This document shows, piece after piece, positions 1 to 5,680 of a DNA stretch of 5,738 nucleotides. The notes below the pieces were generated by a model that worked only from the letters and a program-made list of their open reading frames with translations, was not told the origin of the DNA and did no database searches. The stretch's first letter is position 1; each line of letters opens with the position of its first letter. A program made the translations under genes and the position numbers. Source of the DNA: Acidobacteriota bacterium (GTDB lineage: Bacteria > Acidobacteriota > Terriglobia > Terriglobales > Acidobacteriaceae); assembly GCA_021799405.1 (NCBI GenBank), contig JAJZAL010000308.1, positions 1 through 5,738 of the forward strand, read 5' to 3'.

Positions 1-204
1 GCCGCCATCGGCGGCTCTGCTGCGGCCCGCGTCGTTGCAAAGAATATCCATCCCATCAAAGTGAGTCAACCCGAGGAGATCGGCGGCATCCTGGTCAAGC
101 TGGAGGAGGTCCTGAAAGGCAGTCCCCCGCCATGGCTTCGCAAGGCATTGAACAAAAGCAAAGAACGGGTTCTAGATCTGGAAGACGAGGTGGAAAATGC
201 CTGA
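1..204 (+). CDS. nifX: NifX, FeMo-cofactor biosynthesis protein (3' part only)
   Basis: This is the C-terminal 67 residues of a protein whose start lies outside the window. The frame is open from base 1 to the TGA at 202-204. The fragment has the end of the NifX/NafY/NifB C-terminal fold, with a Gly-Gly-x-Ala-Ala-Ala-Arg-Val segment (residues 4-11), an Ile-His-Pro-Ile-Lys-Val strand (16-21), and the Pro-Pro-Pro-Trp-Leu-Arg-Lys-Ala-Leu motif (46-54) that typically closes NifX. In known diazotrophs NifX is a cytoplasmic carrier that binds NifB-co or the VK-cluster and passes it to NifEN during FeMo-co assembly. The gene overlaps the following DUF269 gene by 8 bp, which implies translational coupling and matches the common nifX-DUF269 pairing. 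The last residues are rich in acidic and basic side chains. Identification is by motif and context; the N-terminal half cannot be inspected. Confidence 0.87.
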   Translation, partial: AAIGGSAAARVVAKNIHPIKVSQPEEIGGILVKLEEVLKGSPPPWLRKALNKSKERVLDLEDEVENA

Positions 205-667
205 AACAGCAGAGGCCGTCGCGACGACGCCGGCAGCCGATACCGTGTTCATCAAGGAACTGGTTAAACAATGGAGGGCGCAGGACGCGCACGGATCGTG
301 GGACCACAAAAGCGATCTGGACCTGCTCGAACCTTACATCGTTTCCAAAGAGAAGCGGCGCGAGATTCCTATCATGGGCGACCCCGATCCGGAAACCATG
401 TGGCGTGTTGAACTTTTCTACAATGCGGTTGGGCTGGCTATCGAGCGGGCCACTGGCATCATGTGCTCGCCGATGATGAAAATGCACCATGAAGGCTTCG
501 GCCGCATGATCCTCACCGCAGGCCGCTTGGTGGTTGTCAATAAGTATCTGCGCGATGTCCATCGGTTTGGATTCGAAACCCTGGAAAAACTGGCCGGCGA
601 AGGAAGCAAGCTCATCGCTGCCGGCGTGGAGATGATTGAAAAACACCCAGAAGTCGCCCGCACCTGA
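197..667 (+). CDS. NifX-associated nitrogen fixation protein (DUF269 family)
   Basis: A 156-residue protein of the small DUF269 family (Pfam 'nitrogen fixation protein of unknown function'), found almost only beside nifX in nif clusters. Its length is normal for the family. Visible features are an N-terminal amphipathic segment (residues 17-29), a Trp-Asp-His-Lys stretch (35-38), a Gly-Asp-Pro-Asp-Pro turn (61-65), a conserved-looking helix [14 protein letters not shown] (74-87), and a basic '[12 protein letters not shown]' region (about 116-127) before a C-terminal helix. There is no signal peptide or membrane segment, so it is probably cytoplasmic. The ATG at 197 lies inside the end of nifX; GAGG at 187-190 is a suitable ribosome binding site 6 nt away. 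The stop is 12 bp before fdxB. The biochemical role is not established; genetic context places it in FeMo-co biosynthesis. Family identification is strong, function unknown. Confidence 0.92.
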   Translation: MPETAEAVATTPAADTVFIKELVKQWRAQDAHGSWDHKSDLDLLEPYIVSKEKRREIPIMGDPDPETMWRVELFYNAVGLAIERATGIMCSPMMKMHHEGFGRMILTAGRLVVVNKYLRDVHRFGFETLEKLAGEGSKLIAAGVEMIEKHPEVART

Positions 668-679
668 CTGGAGCAGATC

Positions 680-982
680 ATGCCAATGGTGGAAGGGACC
701 TTGTCCACAGTCACACGCGATGGCCGTTCCTGGCAGCCCTCGTATCTGCTGAGAATCAACCCTGAGAAGTGCATAGGCTGTGGGCGCTGCTTCAAAGTGT
801 GCGGGCGCGGTGTGATGGAGTTGAAGGGACTCGATGAGGACGGCAACCTGGTGGCTCTGAACGACGAGGACGTAGAAATCGAGCGCAAGATCATGACCAT
901 GGCGGACCCCGGCGCCTGCATCGGGTGCGCTGCCTGCGAGCGTGCTTGCCCCAAAGACTGCCAAACACACGGAGTCGCCTGA
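680..982 (+). CDS. fdxB: Ferredoxin III, nif-specific (2[4Fe-4S])
   Basis: A 100-residue bacterial ferredoxin with two four-cysteine clusters: C31-x2-C34-x2-C37-x3-C41 and C80-x2-C83-x2-C86-x3-C90-Pro, plus an extra C94. Each set should bind one [4Fe-4S] cluster. The long insert between the two motifs (residues 42-79, acidic, with an LDEDGNLVAL segment) and the N-terminal extension ending in a Trp-Gln-Pro-Ser-Tyr sequence are characteristic of the nif-specific ferredoxin III / FdxB family and separate it from ordinary 2[4Fe-4S] ferredoxins. The first motif lacks the usual proline after its fourth Cys (Gly42 instead). It is a soluble cytoplasmic electron carrier, thought to serve nitrogenase or cofactor assembly; its exact partner is not settled in the literature I know. 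GGAG at 670-673, 6 nt before the ATG, supports this start. It sits 12 bp after the DUF269 gene and 12 bp before nifQ, consistent with one transcript. Confidence 0.95.
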   Translation: MPMVEGTLSTVTRDGRSWQPSYLLRINPEKCIGCGRCFKVCGRGVMELKGLDEDGNLVALNDEDVEIERKIMTMADPGACIGCAACERACPKDCQTHGVA

Positions 983-994
983 GCGAGGGCGATC

Positions 995-1660
995 ATGGAA
1001 GTCACCGCAATCTACGACTGGCTGGTCGACGGTTCGCGCCGCGCGGCTCATGCCCCGGCGGACACGCACGTGGTGGCGTCGGTGATCGCCATGGCTGTTC
1101 AGGAGGCACGATCCGGCAGTGCGCTCTCCGTAGGGGTGGGTCTCGCCGGAGCCGAACTCCGCGATCTGCTTGCTGCATTCTTCCCGCAAGCTCTTTCTCT
1201 TCTGGAGCGGTTCAATCTGGATGAGGCCGTCTTACTTTCCGAAGACGAACGCTGTTTGCGGGAACTCCTGGTCCGGCATGCTACCCACGACACTCCGTTC
1301 GAAACATGGCTTGCTTCCATGATCGCCCGCCGCTCAATGCGCCCCAATCATCTCTGGCAGGATCTGGGGCTATGCACACGTCATGAGCTATCGGACATAT
1401 TGCGACAGCACTTCGCTTCCCTCGCCGCGCGCAACAACCGCGACATGAAGTGGAAGAAGTTCTTCTACCGTCTCATCTGCCGGGACGAAGGGTTTCATCT
1501 ATGCACCGCGCCCAGTTGCTCGGAGTGCGATGACTTCGCGGTGTGCTTTGGCGATGAGTCCGGCGAAAGCATGCTTGCTCATATCCGGCGCGCTGCCGAA
1601 ATGCCGGCCAGCCACGGTCTTCTTTCCGTTCCATCGACTCTCTCTCTCCCTCGGTCATGA
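995..1660 (+). CDS. nifQ: NifQ, molybdenum donor for FeMo-cofactor synthesis
   Basis: A 221-residue protein. The family signature is near the C-terminus: MKWKKFFY (151-158) followed by C170-x4-C175-x2-C178-x5-C184, the cysteine motif that binds the Fe-S / Mo-Fe-S cluster of NifQ. NifQ is a cytoplasmic iron-sulfur protein that carries Mo to the NifEN/NifH complex for FeMo-co assembly; nifQ mutants elsewhere are rescued by high molybdate. The N-terminal part (1-140) is mostly helical-looking and less conserved. GAGGG at 985-989 lies 5 nt before the ATG. The gene follows fdxB by 12 bp and is the last of the nif genes here; the next genes are the molybdate uptake genes, which fits its role. Odd point: about 37 residues follow the last cysteine, whereas NifQ often ends soon after it. 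The tail is low in complexity (Ser, Leu, Pro) and includes a (CT)5 run at 1638-1647, so its length may vary. Confidence 0.95.
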   Translation: MEVTAIYDWLVDGSRRAAHAPADTHVVASVIAMAVQEARSGSALSVGVGLAGAELRDLLAAFFPQALSLLERFNLDEAVLLSEDERCLRELLVRHATHDTPFETWLASMIARRSMRPNHLWQDLGLCTRHELSDILRQHFASLAARNNRDMKWKKFFYRLICRDEGFHLCTAPSCSECDDFAVCFGDESGESMLAHIRRAAEMPASHGLLSVPSTLSLPRS

Positions 1661-1761
1661 CACCCTGGGTCGAGAATCCTCACACTCGGCTAACGCCTTA
1701 TCACCCGCCACTCCGCTCATCCAGCTTTGGGGTGCGATGGGCGGCCAATCAGACGAAATAA

Positions 1762-1799
1762 AAGTCTTGCATGAATGACAATGACTTGTATAAGATACA
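1762..1799 (+). repeat. AT-rich inverted repeats, possible operator
   Basis: Two adjacent inverted repeats lie in the only AT-rich part of the intergenic region. The first pairs AAGTCTTG (1762-1769) with CAATGACTT (1779-1787), leaving one bulged T and a 9-nt loop. The second is a perfect TGTAT-AAG-ATACA (1787-1799). Their position upstream of the outer-membrane protein, modA and modBC suggests a regulator site. They do not clearly match the ModE operator I know from E. coli, so the factor is unknown. Confidence 0.4.
1767..1794 (+). promoter_or_regulatory. Possible sigma-70-type promoter for the mod operon
   Basis: TATAAG at 1789-1794 matches the -10 consensus at five of six positions. TTGCAT at 1767-1772 matches the -35 at only the first three positions, with a 16-nt spacer. 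Transcription would start near 1801 and leave a leader of about 110 nt before ATG 1911. The -10 lies within the TGTAT-AAG-ATACA palindrome, so a protein bound there would block it. The -35 is weak; treat as tentative. Confidence 0.3.
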
Positions 1800-1910
1800 T
1801 TCAGCCGAATCGATTCCACGGTTCATCGCGTGGGCGGCGGACATCGGGCGCGGCGATTCAAAGGCGCAACCTGGAACTTTCGCGGATGCGTTCCTCTGTT
1901 AGGAGGAAAT

Positions 1911-2799
1911 ATGACAAAGGGCCGGCGGCTCGTTTTTTTTTGCCATTTCTTTCCTGGGCGCAGTTTCAACAGCGCTTGTTCCAGAAGCGGCGGCCTCTGG
2001 CTCCGCTTCGCTTATTGCTCGTTACCAGGCGCGCGTGAGCGCCACTCAAGCGGAGCAGCCTCACTGGATCACGCCCCTCGTCACCGTCACCCCGCGCCTC
2101 GAACAGGAGCTTCGCACCGACTTCGTGCGCGACGTCTCCAACACCGGCTACGACACCTGGATCTATGACAACGGCAAGGGCCTCGAGATCGTCCCCTTCC
2201 GCCGCATCGAGCTGCTCTTCAACACCCCGCCCTTCTTCAACCACCTCGCGCCGAACACCAACGACGGCTTCGGGGATGTCACCTTCCTCGGCAAGCTGCG
2301 ACTCTTCGCGCGCAACGAAGAAAGCGGCAACGCCATCGTCACCGCCTTCCTTGGCGGCTCCGTGCCCACCGGCAAAAACGGCAACGGCTCCTGCTGCGCC
2401 ATCGTCACGCCCACCCTCGCCGTCGGTAAAGGCTGGGGCCTCTTCGATCTCACTTCCACCGCCGGCGGCGCCCTGCCCGTCACCAATAGCAAGGGCCTTG
2501 GCCGCACCGTCCTCTGGAACTCCGTCGCGCAATATCGCCTTGCCCATACCGGCGCCGCGCGCCTCTTCTGGCCGGAGGTGGAAATGAACTCCAGCTTCTT
2601 CTTCGGCGGCTCCAATGACGGCAAGGCCGTCACTTACGCCACGCCTGGCATGGTCGTCGGCCGCATTCCGCTCTCGCACGGTCCCGACGGCAAGCCCGGA
2701 CGTCTCGGCCTTACCTTCGGCGCCGGCGAGCAGATCGCCGTCACCCACTTCCACCCCTCCAATCACAACCTCGTACTCACCATGCGCCTGCCCTTTTAG
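1911..2799 (+). CDS. Outer-membrane beta-barrel protein (phenol MetA-type family), frameshifted in a T9 tract
   Basis: This is a beta-barrel channel-like protein of unproven substrate. A strong ribosome binding site, AGGAGG at 1901-1906, precedes ATG 1911, which reads MTKGRRLVFF and then runs out of frame at nine T's (1933-1941). The frame from 1942 onward (mod 3 = 1) gives the rest of a Sec signal peptide, AISFLGAVSTALVPEAAA, and is open to the TAG at 2797-2799. Removing one T yields a continuous 295-residue protein. Without the shift, the only conventional start in the barrel frame is GTG 2035, which has no signal peptide. The barrel region shows alternating strands and Gly/aromatic turns, a GFGDVTFLGKLRLF segment, and ends in LTMRLPF, with the terminal Phe typical of BAM substrates. 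It resembles the 'MetA-pathway of phenol degradation' transporter-like family. It lies 26 bp before modA, so a role in molybdate entry is inferred. The frameshift could be a sequencing error, phase variation or recoding. Confidence 0.7.
1933..1941 (+). repeat. T9 homopolymer at the frameshift point
   Basis: Nine consecutive T's fall within codons 8-11 after ATG 1911, the hydrophobic start of the signal peptide. With eight T's the start codon, signal peptide and barrel are all in one frame; with nine they are not. Runs of this length are prone to replication slippage, transcriptional slippage and sequencing error. Confidence 0.9.
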
Positions 2800-2825
2800 C
2801 GCATCGATAAACTGAGGAAGTTCCA

Positions 2826-3617
2826 ATGCTCCTCGTCGCCCATCGCCGCACCGTTCGCCGCGCGCTCACTGCCGGGCTCATCTTCGGCTGCCTGAGTTCG
2901 CTCAGCGCCTGTCGCGCCACGCATCGCGTCGTCCTTACCGCCTCGGTCGCCGCCAGCCTGACGGACGCGATCCAGGCCGCAGAAGGCGCCTACACGCAGG
3001 CCCATCCCGATATTGAGTTCCGCAACAACTTCGGCGGCTCCGGCGCGCTCGCCCAGCAGATCGAGCACAGCGCGCCCGTGGACATCTTTCTCTCCGCCGC
3101 AGCCGGCCCCATGAACCAGGTCGAGGGGAAAGGTCTGCTGGTTCCCGGCTCTCGGCGCGACCTGCTCCGCAACTCGCTCGTCCTCATCGCGCCGCTCCAC
3201 TCCACGCTCTCCGGCATCGATCAGCTCGCCGGTCCCGCTGTCCGCTCCATCGCCATCGGCGATCCCGGACCTGTCCCCGCCGGCCTCTACGCGCAGCAAT
3301 CCCTCACCGCGCTCGGTCTCTACAACACGCTCCATCCCAAATTCGTCCTCGCAGAGAGCGTCCGCCAGGTACTCGCCTTCGTTGAGACCGGCAACGCCGA
3401 CGCGGGCTTTGTTTACGCCACCGACGCGGCCACCTCGGGCAAGGTCCGCATCGTCGCCACGGCGCCGGGGCTCACCCACGACCCCATCGTCTATCCCGCC
3501 GCCGCGCTCCGCACCGGCGCGCAACCCGCCGCCGCATCGGACTTCGTCGCCTGGCTTGCTTCGCCCGCCGCGCGCAGCCTCTTTACGCAGCGTGGATTTA
3601 CCATGGCTGCAAAGTAA
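2826..3617 (+). CDS. modA: ModA, molybdate-binding lipoprotein of the ABC transporter
   Basis: A 263-residue periplasmic substrate-binding protein for molybdate (probably also tungstate). Residues 1-29 form a lipoprotein signal: basic start (HRRTVRR), hydrophobic core, and lipobox LSAC with Cys29 as the lipidated residue. Family motifs follow in order: SVAASLTDAI (40-49), FGGSGALAQQIE (69-80), PVDIFLSAA (84-92), GDPGPVPAG (145-153) and VYATDA (196-201). By comparison with E. coli ModA, Ser44, Ser72, Ala152, Val179 and Tyr197 are the likely oxyanion ligands; all are present. Length is normal. AGGAAG at 2815-2820 stands 5 nt before ATG 2826. The stop overlaps the modBC start by one base (TAATG, 3615-3619), so binding protein and transporter are translationally coupled. 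Codons strongly favour a C at the third position, like the preceding gene. ModA is often a free periplasmic protein in Gram-negatives, so the lipid anchor is a mild difference. Confidence 0.95.
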   Translation: MLLVAHRRTVRRALTAGLIFGCLSSLSACRATHRVVLTASVAASLTDAIQAAEGAYTQAHPDIEFRNNFGGSGALAQQIEHSAPVDIFLSAAAGPMNQVEGKGLLVPGSRRDLLRNSLVLIAPLHSTLSGIDQLAGPAVRSIAIGDPGPVPAGLYAQQSLTALGLYNTLHPKFVLAESVRQVLAFVETGNADAGFVYATDAATSGKVRIVATAPGLTHDPIVYPAAALRTGAQPAAASDFVAWLASPAARSLFTQRGFTMAAK

Positions 3618-5431
3618 TGCTCCCCATCGACGCGTCGACGCTGCTCATTTCGCTCGCCACCACCGTCTGCGCCACGCTTGTCACGTTCTGCCTCGGCCTG
3701 CTCGCCGCCTGGGCGCTCTACGATTCGCTCAGCAAACTCCGCCCCTGGATCGACGGCATTCTCACGCTGCCGCTCGTGCTGCCGCCCACTGTCGTGGGAT
3801 TTCTTCTGCTCCTCGCCTTCGGCCGCCAGAGCCCCATTGGCCGCGCCCTTGCGCACATCGGCGTCACCATCGTCTTCTCCTGGCCGGCCACCGTCCTCGC
3901 CGCCACCGTCATTGCCTTTCCGCTCATGTATCGCACCGCGCTCGGCGCACTCGAGCAGGTCAACCCCACCCTCCTGCAGGCGGCTCGAACCCTGGGAGCC
4001 AGCGAATGGCGGGTATTTCGGATAGTGCTGCTTCCGCTTGCGGCCCCCGGCGTCATTGCCGGAACGGTGCTGGCCTTTGCGCGTGCGTTAGGCGAATTCG
4101 GCGCAACCCTGATGCTCGCTGGGAACATCCCCGGCCGCACCCAGACGATGCCCATCGCGATCTTCTCCGCAACCGAGAGCGGAGATATGCGTGCAGCCAT
4201 GCTGTGGGTCGCATTGATAGTTGTGCTTTCTCTGGCGATCATCCGACTCCTGAACTACGAACGCAAGAGCCGTCCCGCTCCCTTTGCGGAGAATGGTTCG
4301 GCAATGACTTCGGCGCCGGCGGTTTCGGTGTGTGCGAATTGCGGCGGAAACGGTGGCTTGCCACCGCGGCTGGAAGTCGCGGTCGAACGCCGACTGGAGA
4401 ACTTCACTCTGCAAGTGTCTCTCGAGGCTGCGAAAGGCGCCGTTGGATTGCTAGGTCCATCCGGCTCGGGCAAATCGATGACCCTGCGCATGATTGCCGG
4501 CGTTACGACGCCCGATCGCGGGCGGATCGTCTTGAATGGCCGGGTTCTCTTCGACAGCGCGACCAGGCAAAACATCCCCGCTGCGCGCCGGCGGAGTGGA
4601 GTCGTCTTCCAGGACTATGCGCTGTTTCCGCACCTGACCGTCGCCGAAAACGTAGGGTTTGGGCTGAACGCACTTCCCCCCGCTGAACGCCACACGCGTG
4701 TCGAACGGCAATTGGCGTCGCTCCGCATTTCCGATCTGGCAAATCGCTATCCGAAGGAACTATCGGGCGGACAGCGGCAGCGTGTGGCCATTGCGCGCTG
4801 CATGGCCATGGAGCCGGACGCACTTCTCCTCGACGAACCATTTGCAGCTCTCGACCCACACCTTCGTAGACAAACAGAAGAACATCTGCGCGAAACGCTT
4901 TCTGCGTTCAATGGGGTGGTGATCTTCGTGACACACGATATGGAAGAGGCGTTTCGCTTTTGCACCGACCTTCTGGTGCTCAGTAGCGGAAAAGTCATTG
5001 CTCACGGGCCCAAGCACCAGATCTTCGAGCAGCCGCGGACCGTTGCCGCCGCCCGACTCACTGGATGCAAGAATATCGTTGCTGCTCGCAGAATCTCCCC
5101 GAACCGCCTGGCTGTGGAAGCATGGCAGTGCGAACTCGCAGCAGCCGAGGAACTGCCTGAGACTCTCACACATCTTGGTTACCGCTCGCACCAAATCGTG
5201 CTTCAATCCGACGCAGGAGAGATCAACAGCTTTCCCTGCTGGCTCGTCAGCTTAAGCGAAACGCCTCATGAAATGACCCTCTATCTGCGCCTGCACGCTG
5301 AACCAAAGGCCGGGGAGGCCGCGCATCTTCAAGCCGACGTCTCCAAAGACATCTGGCGGACGCTTAGCGCACGACCGCAGCCGTGGCAGATCAAGCTCGA
5401 TCCTGGCCGACTGTTGCTGCTTGAAGGGTAG
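3617..5431 (+). CDS. modBC: ModB-ModC fusion: molybdate ABC transporter permease and ATPase in one chain
   Basis: A 604-residue protein joining two normally separate subunits. Residues 1-214 are ModB: about five membrane helices (near 7-35, 47-68, 80-108, 134-158, 192-212) and the EAA loop that docks the ATPase (E113 to about G127, then LPLAAPG). Residues 215-243 form a linker containing C239-A-N-C242. Residues about 244-604 are ModC: Walker A GPSGSGKS (280-287), Q-loop Q332, signature LSGGQ (382-386), Walker B ALLLDE (402-407) with catalytic Glu407, D-loop, and H440. All catalytic residues are intact. The C-terminal domain (from TGCKN at 482) lacks an obvious pair of MOP/TOBE motifs. The transporter uses ATP to import molybdate delivered by ModA across the inner membrane. 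ATG 3617 overlaps the modA stop and has no clear ribosome binding site, so translation is coupled. The frame is uninterrupted. Codon style changes near 3974, inside the ModB domain. An internal ATG at 4304 (Met230) could in principle start a separate ModC. Confidence 0.95.
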   Translation: MLPIDASTLLISLATTVCATLVTFCLGLLAAWALYDSLSKLRPWIDGILTLPLVLPPTVVGFLLLLAFGRQSPIGRALAHIGVTIVFSWPATVLAATVIAFPLMYRTALGALEQVNPTLLQAARTLGASEWRVFRIVLLPLAAPGVIAGTVLAFARALGEFGATLMLAGNIPGRTQTMPIAIFSATESGDMRAAMLWVALIVVLSLAIIRLLNYERKSRPAPFAENGSAMTSAPAVSVCANCGGNGGLPPRLEVAVERRLENFTLQVSLEAAKGAVGLLGPSGSGKSMTLRMIAGVTTPDRGRIVLNGRVLFDSATRQNIPAARRRSGVVFQDYALFPHLTVAENVGFGLNALPPAERHTRVERQLASLRISDLANRYPKELSGGQRQRVAIARCMAMEPDALLLDEPFAALDPHLRRQTEEHLRETLSAFNGVVIFVTHDMEEAFRFCTDLLVLSSGKVIAHGPKHQIFEQPRTVAAARLTGCKNIVAARRISPNRLAVEAWQCELAAAEELPETLTHLGYRSHQIVLQSDAGEINSFPCWLVSLSETPHEMTLYLRLHAEPKAGEAAHLQADVSKDIWRTLSARPQPWQIKLDPGRLLLLEG

Positions 5432-5435
5432 AATT

Positions 5436-5465
5436 GCGCGATCATCCCTCCACGATCTCTCGCGC
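5436..5465 (+). repeat. Inverted repeat just after the modBC stop
   Basis: GCGCGA (5436-5441) pairs with TCGCGC (5460-5465) across an 18-nt loop that contains CCCTCC (5446-5451). It begins 5 nt after the modBC stop codon. It could help end or stabilise the modBC transcript, but no T-run follows, so it is not a typical Rho-independent terminator. The loop CCTCC can also pair with GGAGG at 5487-5491 in the next structure. Confidence 0.4.
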
Positions 5466-5483
5466 GGGCGCGATTGCCGGCAT

Positions 5484-5579
5484 GGGGGAGGCTCTGTGAC
5501 GCTCTGCCGGCGCGTCGCGATCAACGCGGAAACTTTACCTCTTGGATCGCGCATCGGCGTTATGGGGTAGGCCTCCCCT
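5484..5579 (+). ncRNA. Candidate structured leader RNA (nested stems), riboswitch-like
   Basis: Three nested pairings enclose one another. The outer stem is GGGGAGGC (5485-5492) with GCCTCCCC (5571-5578), eight perfect pairs with possible G-U extension at both ends. The middle stem is GCCG (5506-5509) with CGGC (5555-5558). The inner stem is CGCGATC (5516-5522) with GATCGCG (5545-5551), extendable by AA/TT with one bulged G, capped by a loop containing GCGGAAAC. This architecture, upstream of a new gene and next to a molybdate transporter, suggests a cis-regulatory RNA; the molybdenum-cofactor (Moco) motif is the obvious family to test, but I cannot confirm it by eye. GC-rich DNA gives chance stems, though three nested ones over 95 nt are less expected. 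Confidence 0.42.
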
Positions 5580-5680
5580 CCAATGACTTTCAGCGGCGTT
5601 TAAGGACGAAGCCATGTGATGATCGTCTGTGTCTTCTTCATTTAGCATTGCGGCTGGAAGCAGTTTCATGAGGACGATAT

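Larger units (their letters stand above)
1661..1910 (+). other. Intergenic region between nifQ and the mod genes
   Basis: There are 250 bp without a convincing gene. Short ORFs here lack homology-like composition and good start sites. No strong Rho-independent terminator (stem plus T-run) is seen after nifQ; only a tiny ACCC-T-GGGT palindrome near 1663-1671. The distinctive part is the AT-rich block at about 1756-1800, described separately. The end of the region carries AGGAGG at 1901-1906 directly upstream of ATG 1911. A 10-bp perfect palindrome, GAATCGATTC, lies at 1807-1816, and its CGATTC half recurs at 1854-1859, so the roughly 110-nt leader could fold. Confidence 0.6.
5432..5680 (+). 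other. Intergenic region after modBC
   Basis: There are 249 bp with no convincing gene. A short TTG-started ORF (5474-5671) has a low-complexity, protein-unlike translation. The left half carries the inverted repeats described separately (5436-5465 and 5484-5579). The right half contains a modest hairpin, GACGA (5605-5609) with TCGTC (5623-5627), followed by a pyrimidine-rich stretch, and then AGGA (5671-5674) before ATG 5681. No confident promoter is seen. Confidence 0.6.

Noticed and set aside
95..1189. Long minus-strand ORF of 364 codons opposite the nif genes
   Set aside because: It covers four + strand genes with clear family motifs and good ribosome binding sites. Its translation is rich in His, Arg and Cys with no recognisable domain, as expected for an antisense shadow in GC-rich DNA.
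1727..1744. GG-N10-GC spacing resembling a sigma-54 (-24/-12) promoter
   Set aside because: Only the two invariant dinucleotides match (1729-1730 and 1741-1742). The surrounding bases do not fit TGGCAC-N5-TTGCW, and such spacing is common by chance in GC-rich DNA.
1775..2168. Short plus-strand ORFs in the nifQ-mod intergenic region and over the T9 tract
   Set aside because: Low-complexity Arg-rich translations that only partly share the AGGAGG/ATG 1911 start. The signal-peptide reading across the T tract explains the region better.
1966..2826. Minus-strand ORF of 286 codons opposite the outer-membrane protein
   Set aside because: Its Glu/Gly/Ala/Val-rich translation is the mirror of the strongly C-ending codons on the + strand. 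The + strand product has a signal peptide and terminal Phe.
3382..4686. Plus-strand ORF of 434 codons overlapping modA and modBC in another frame
   Set aside because: It is Arg/Pro/Ser/His-rich without domains and lies across two well-identified genes; a frame shadow.
5474..5671. 65-codon TTG-started ORF after modBC
   Set aside because: No ribosome binding site, a protein-unlike translation, and the region is better explained by inverted repeats.
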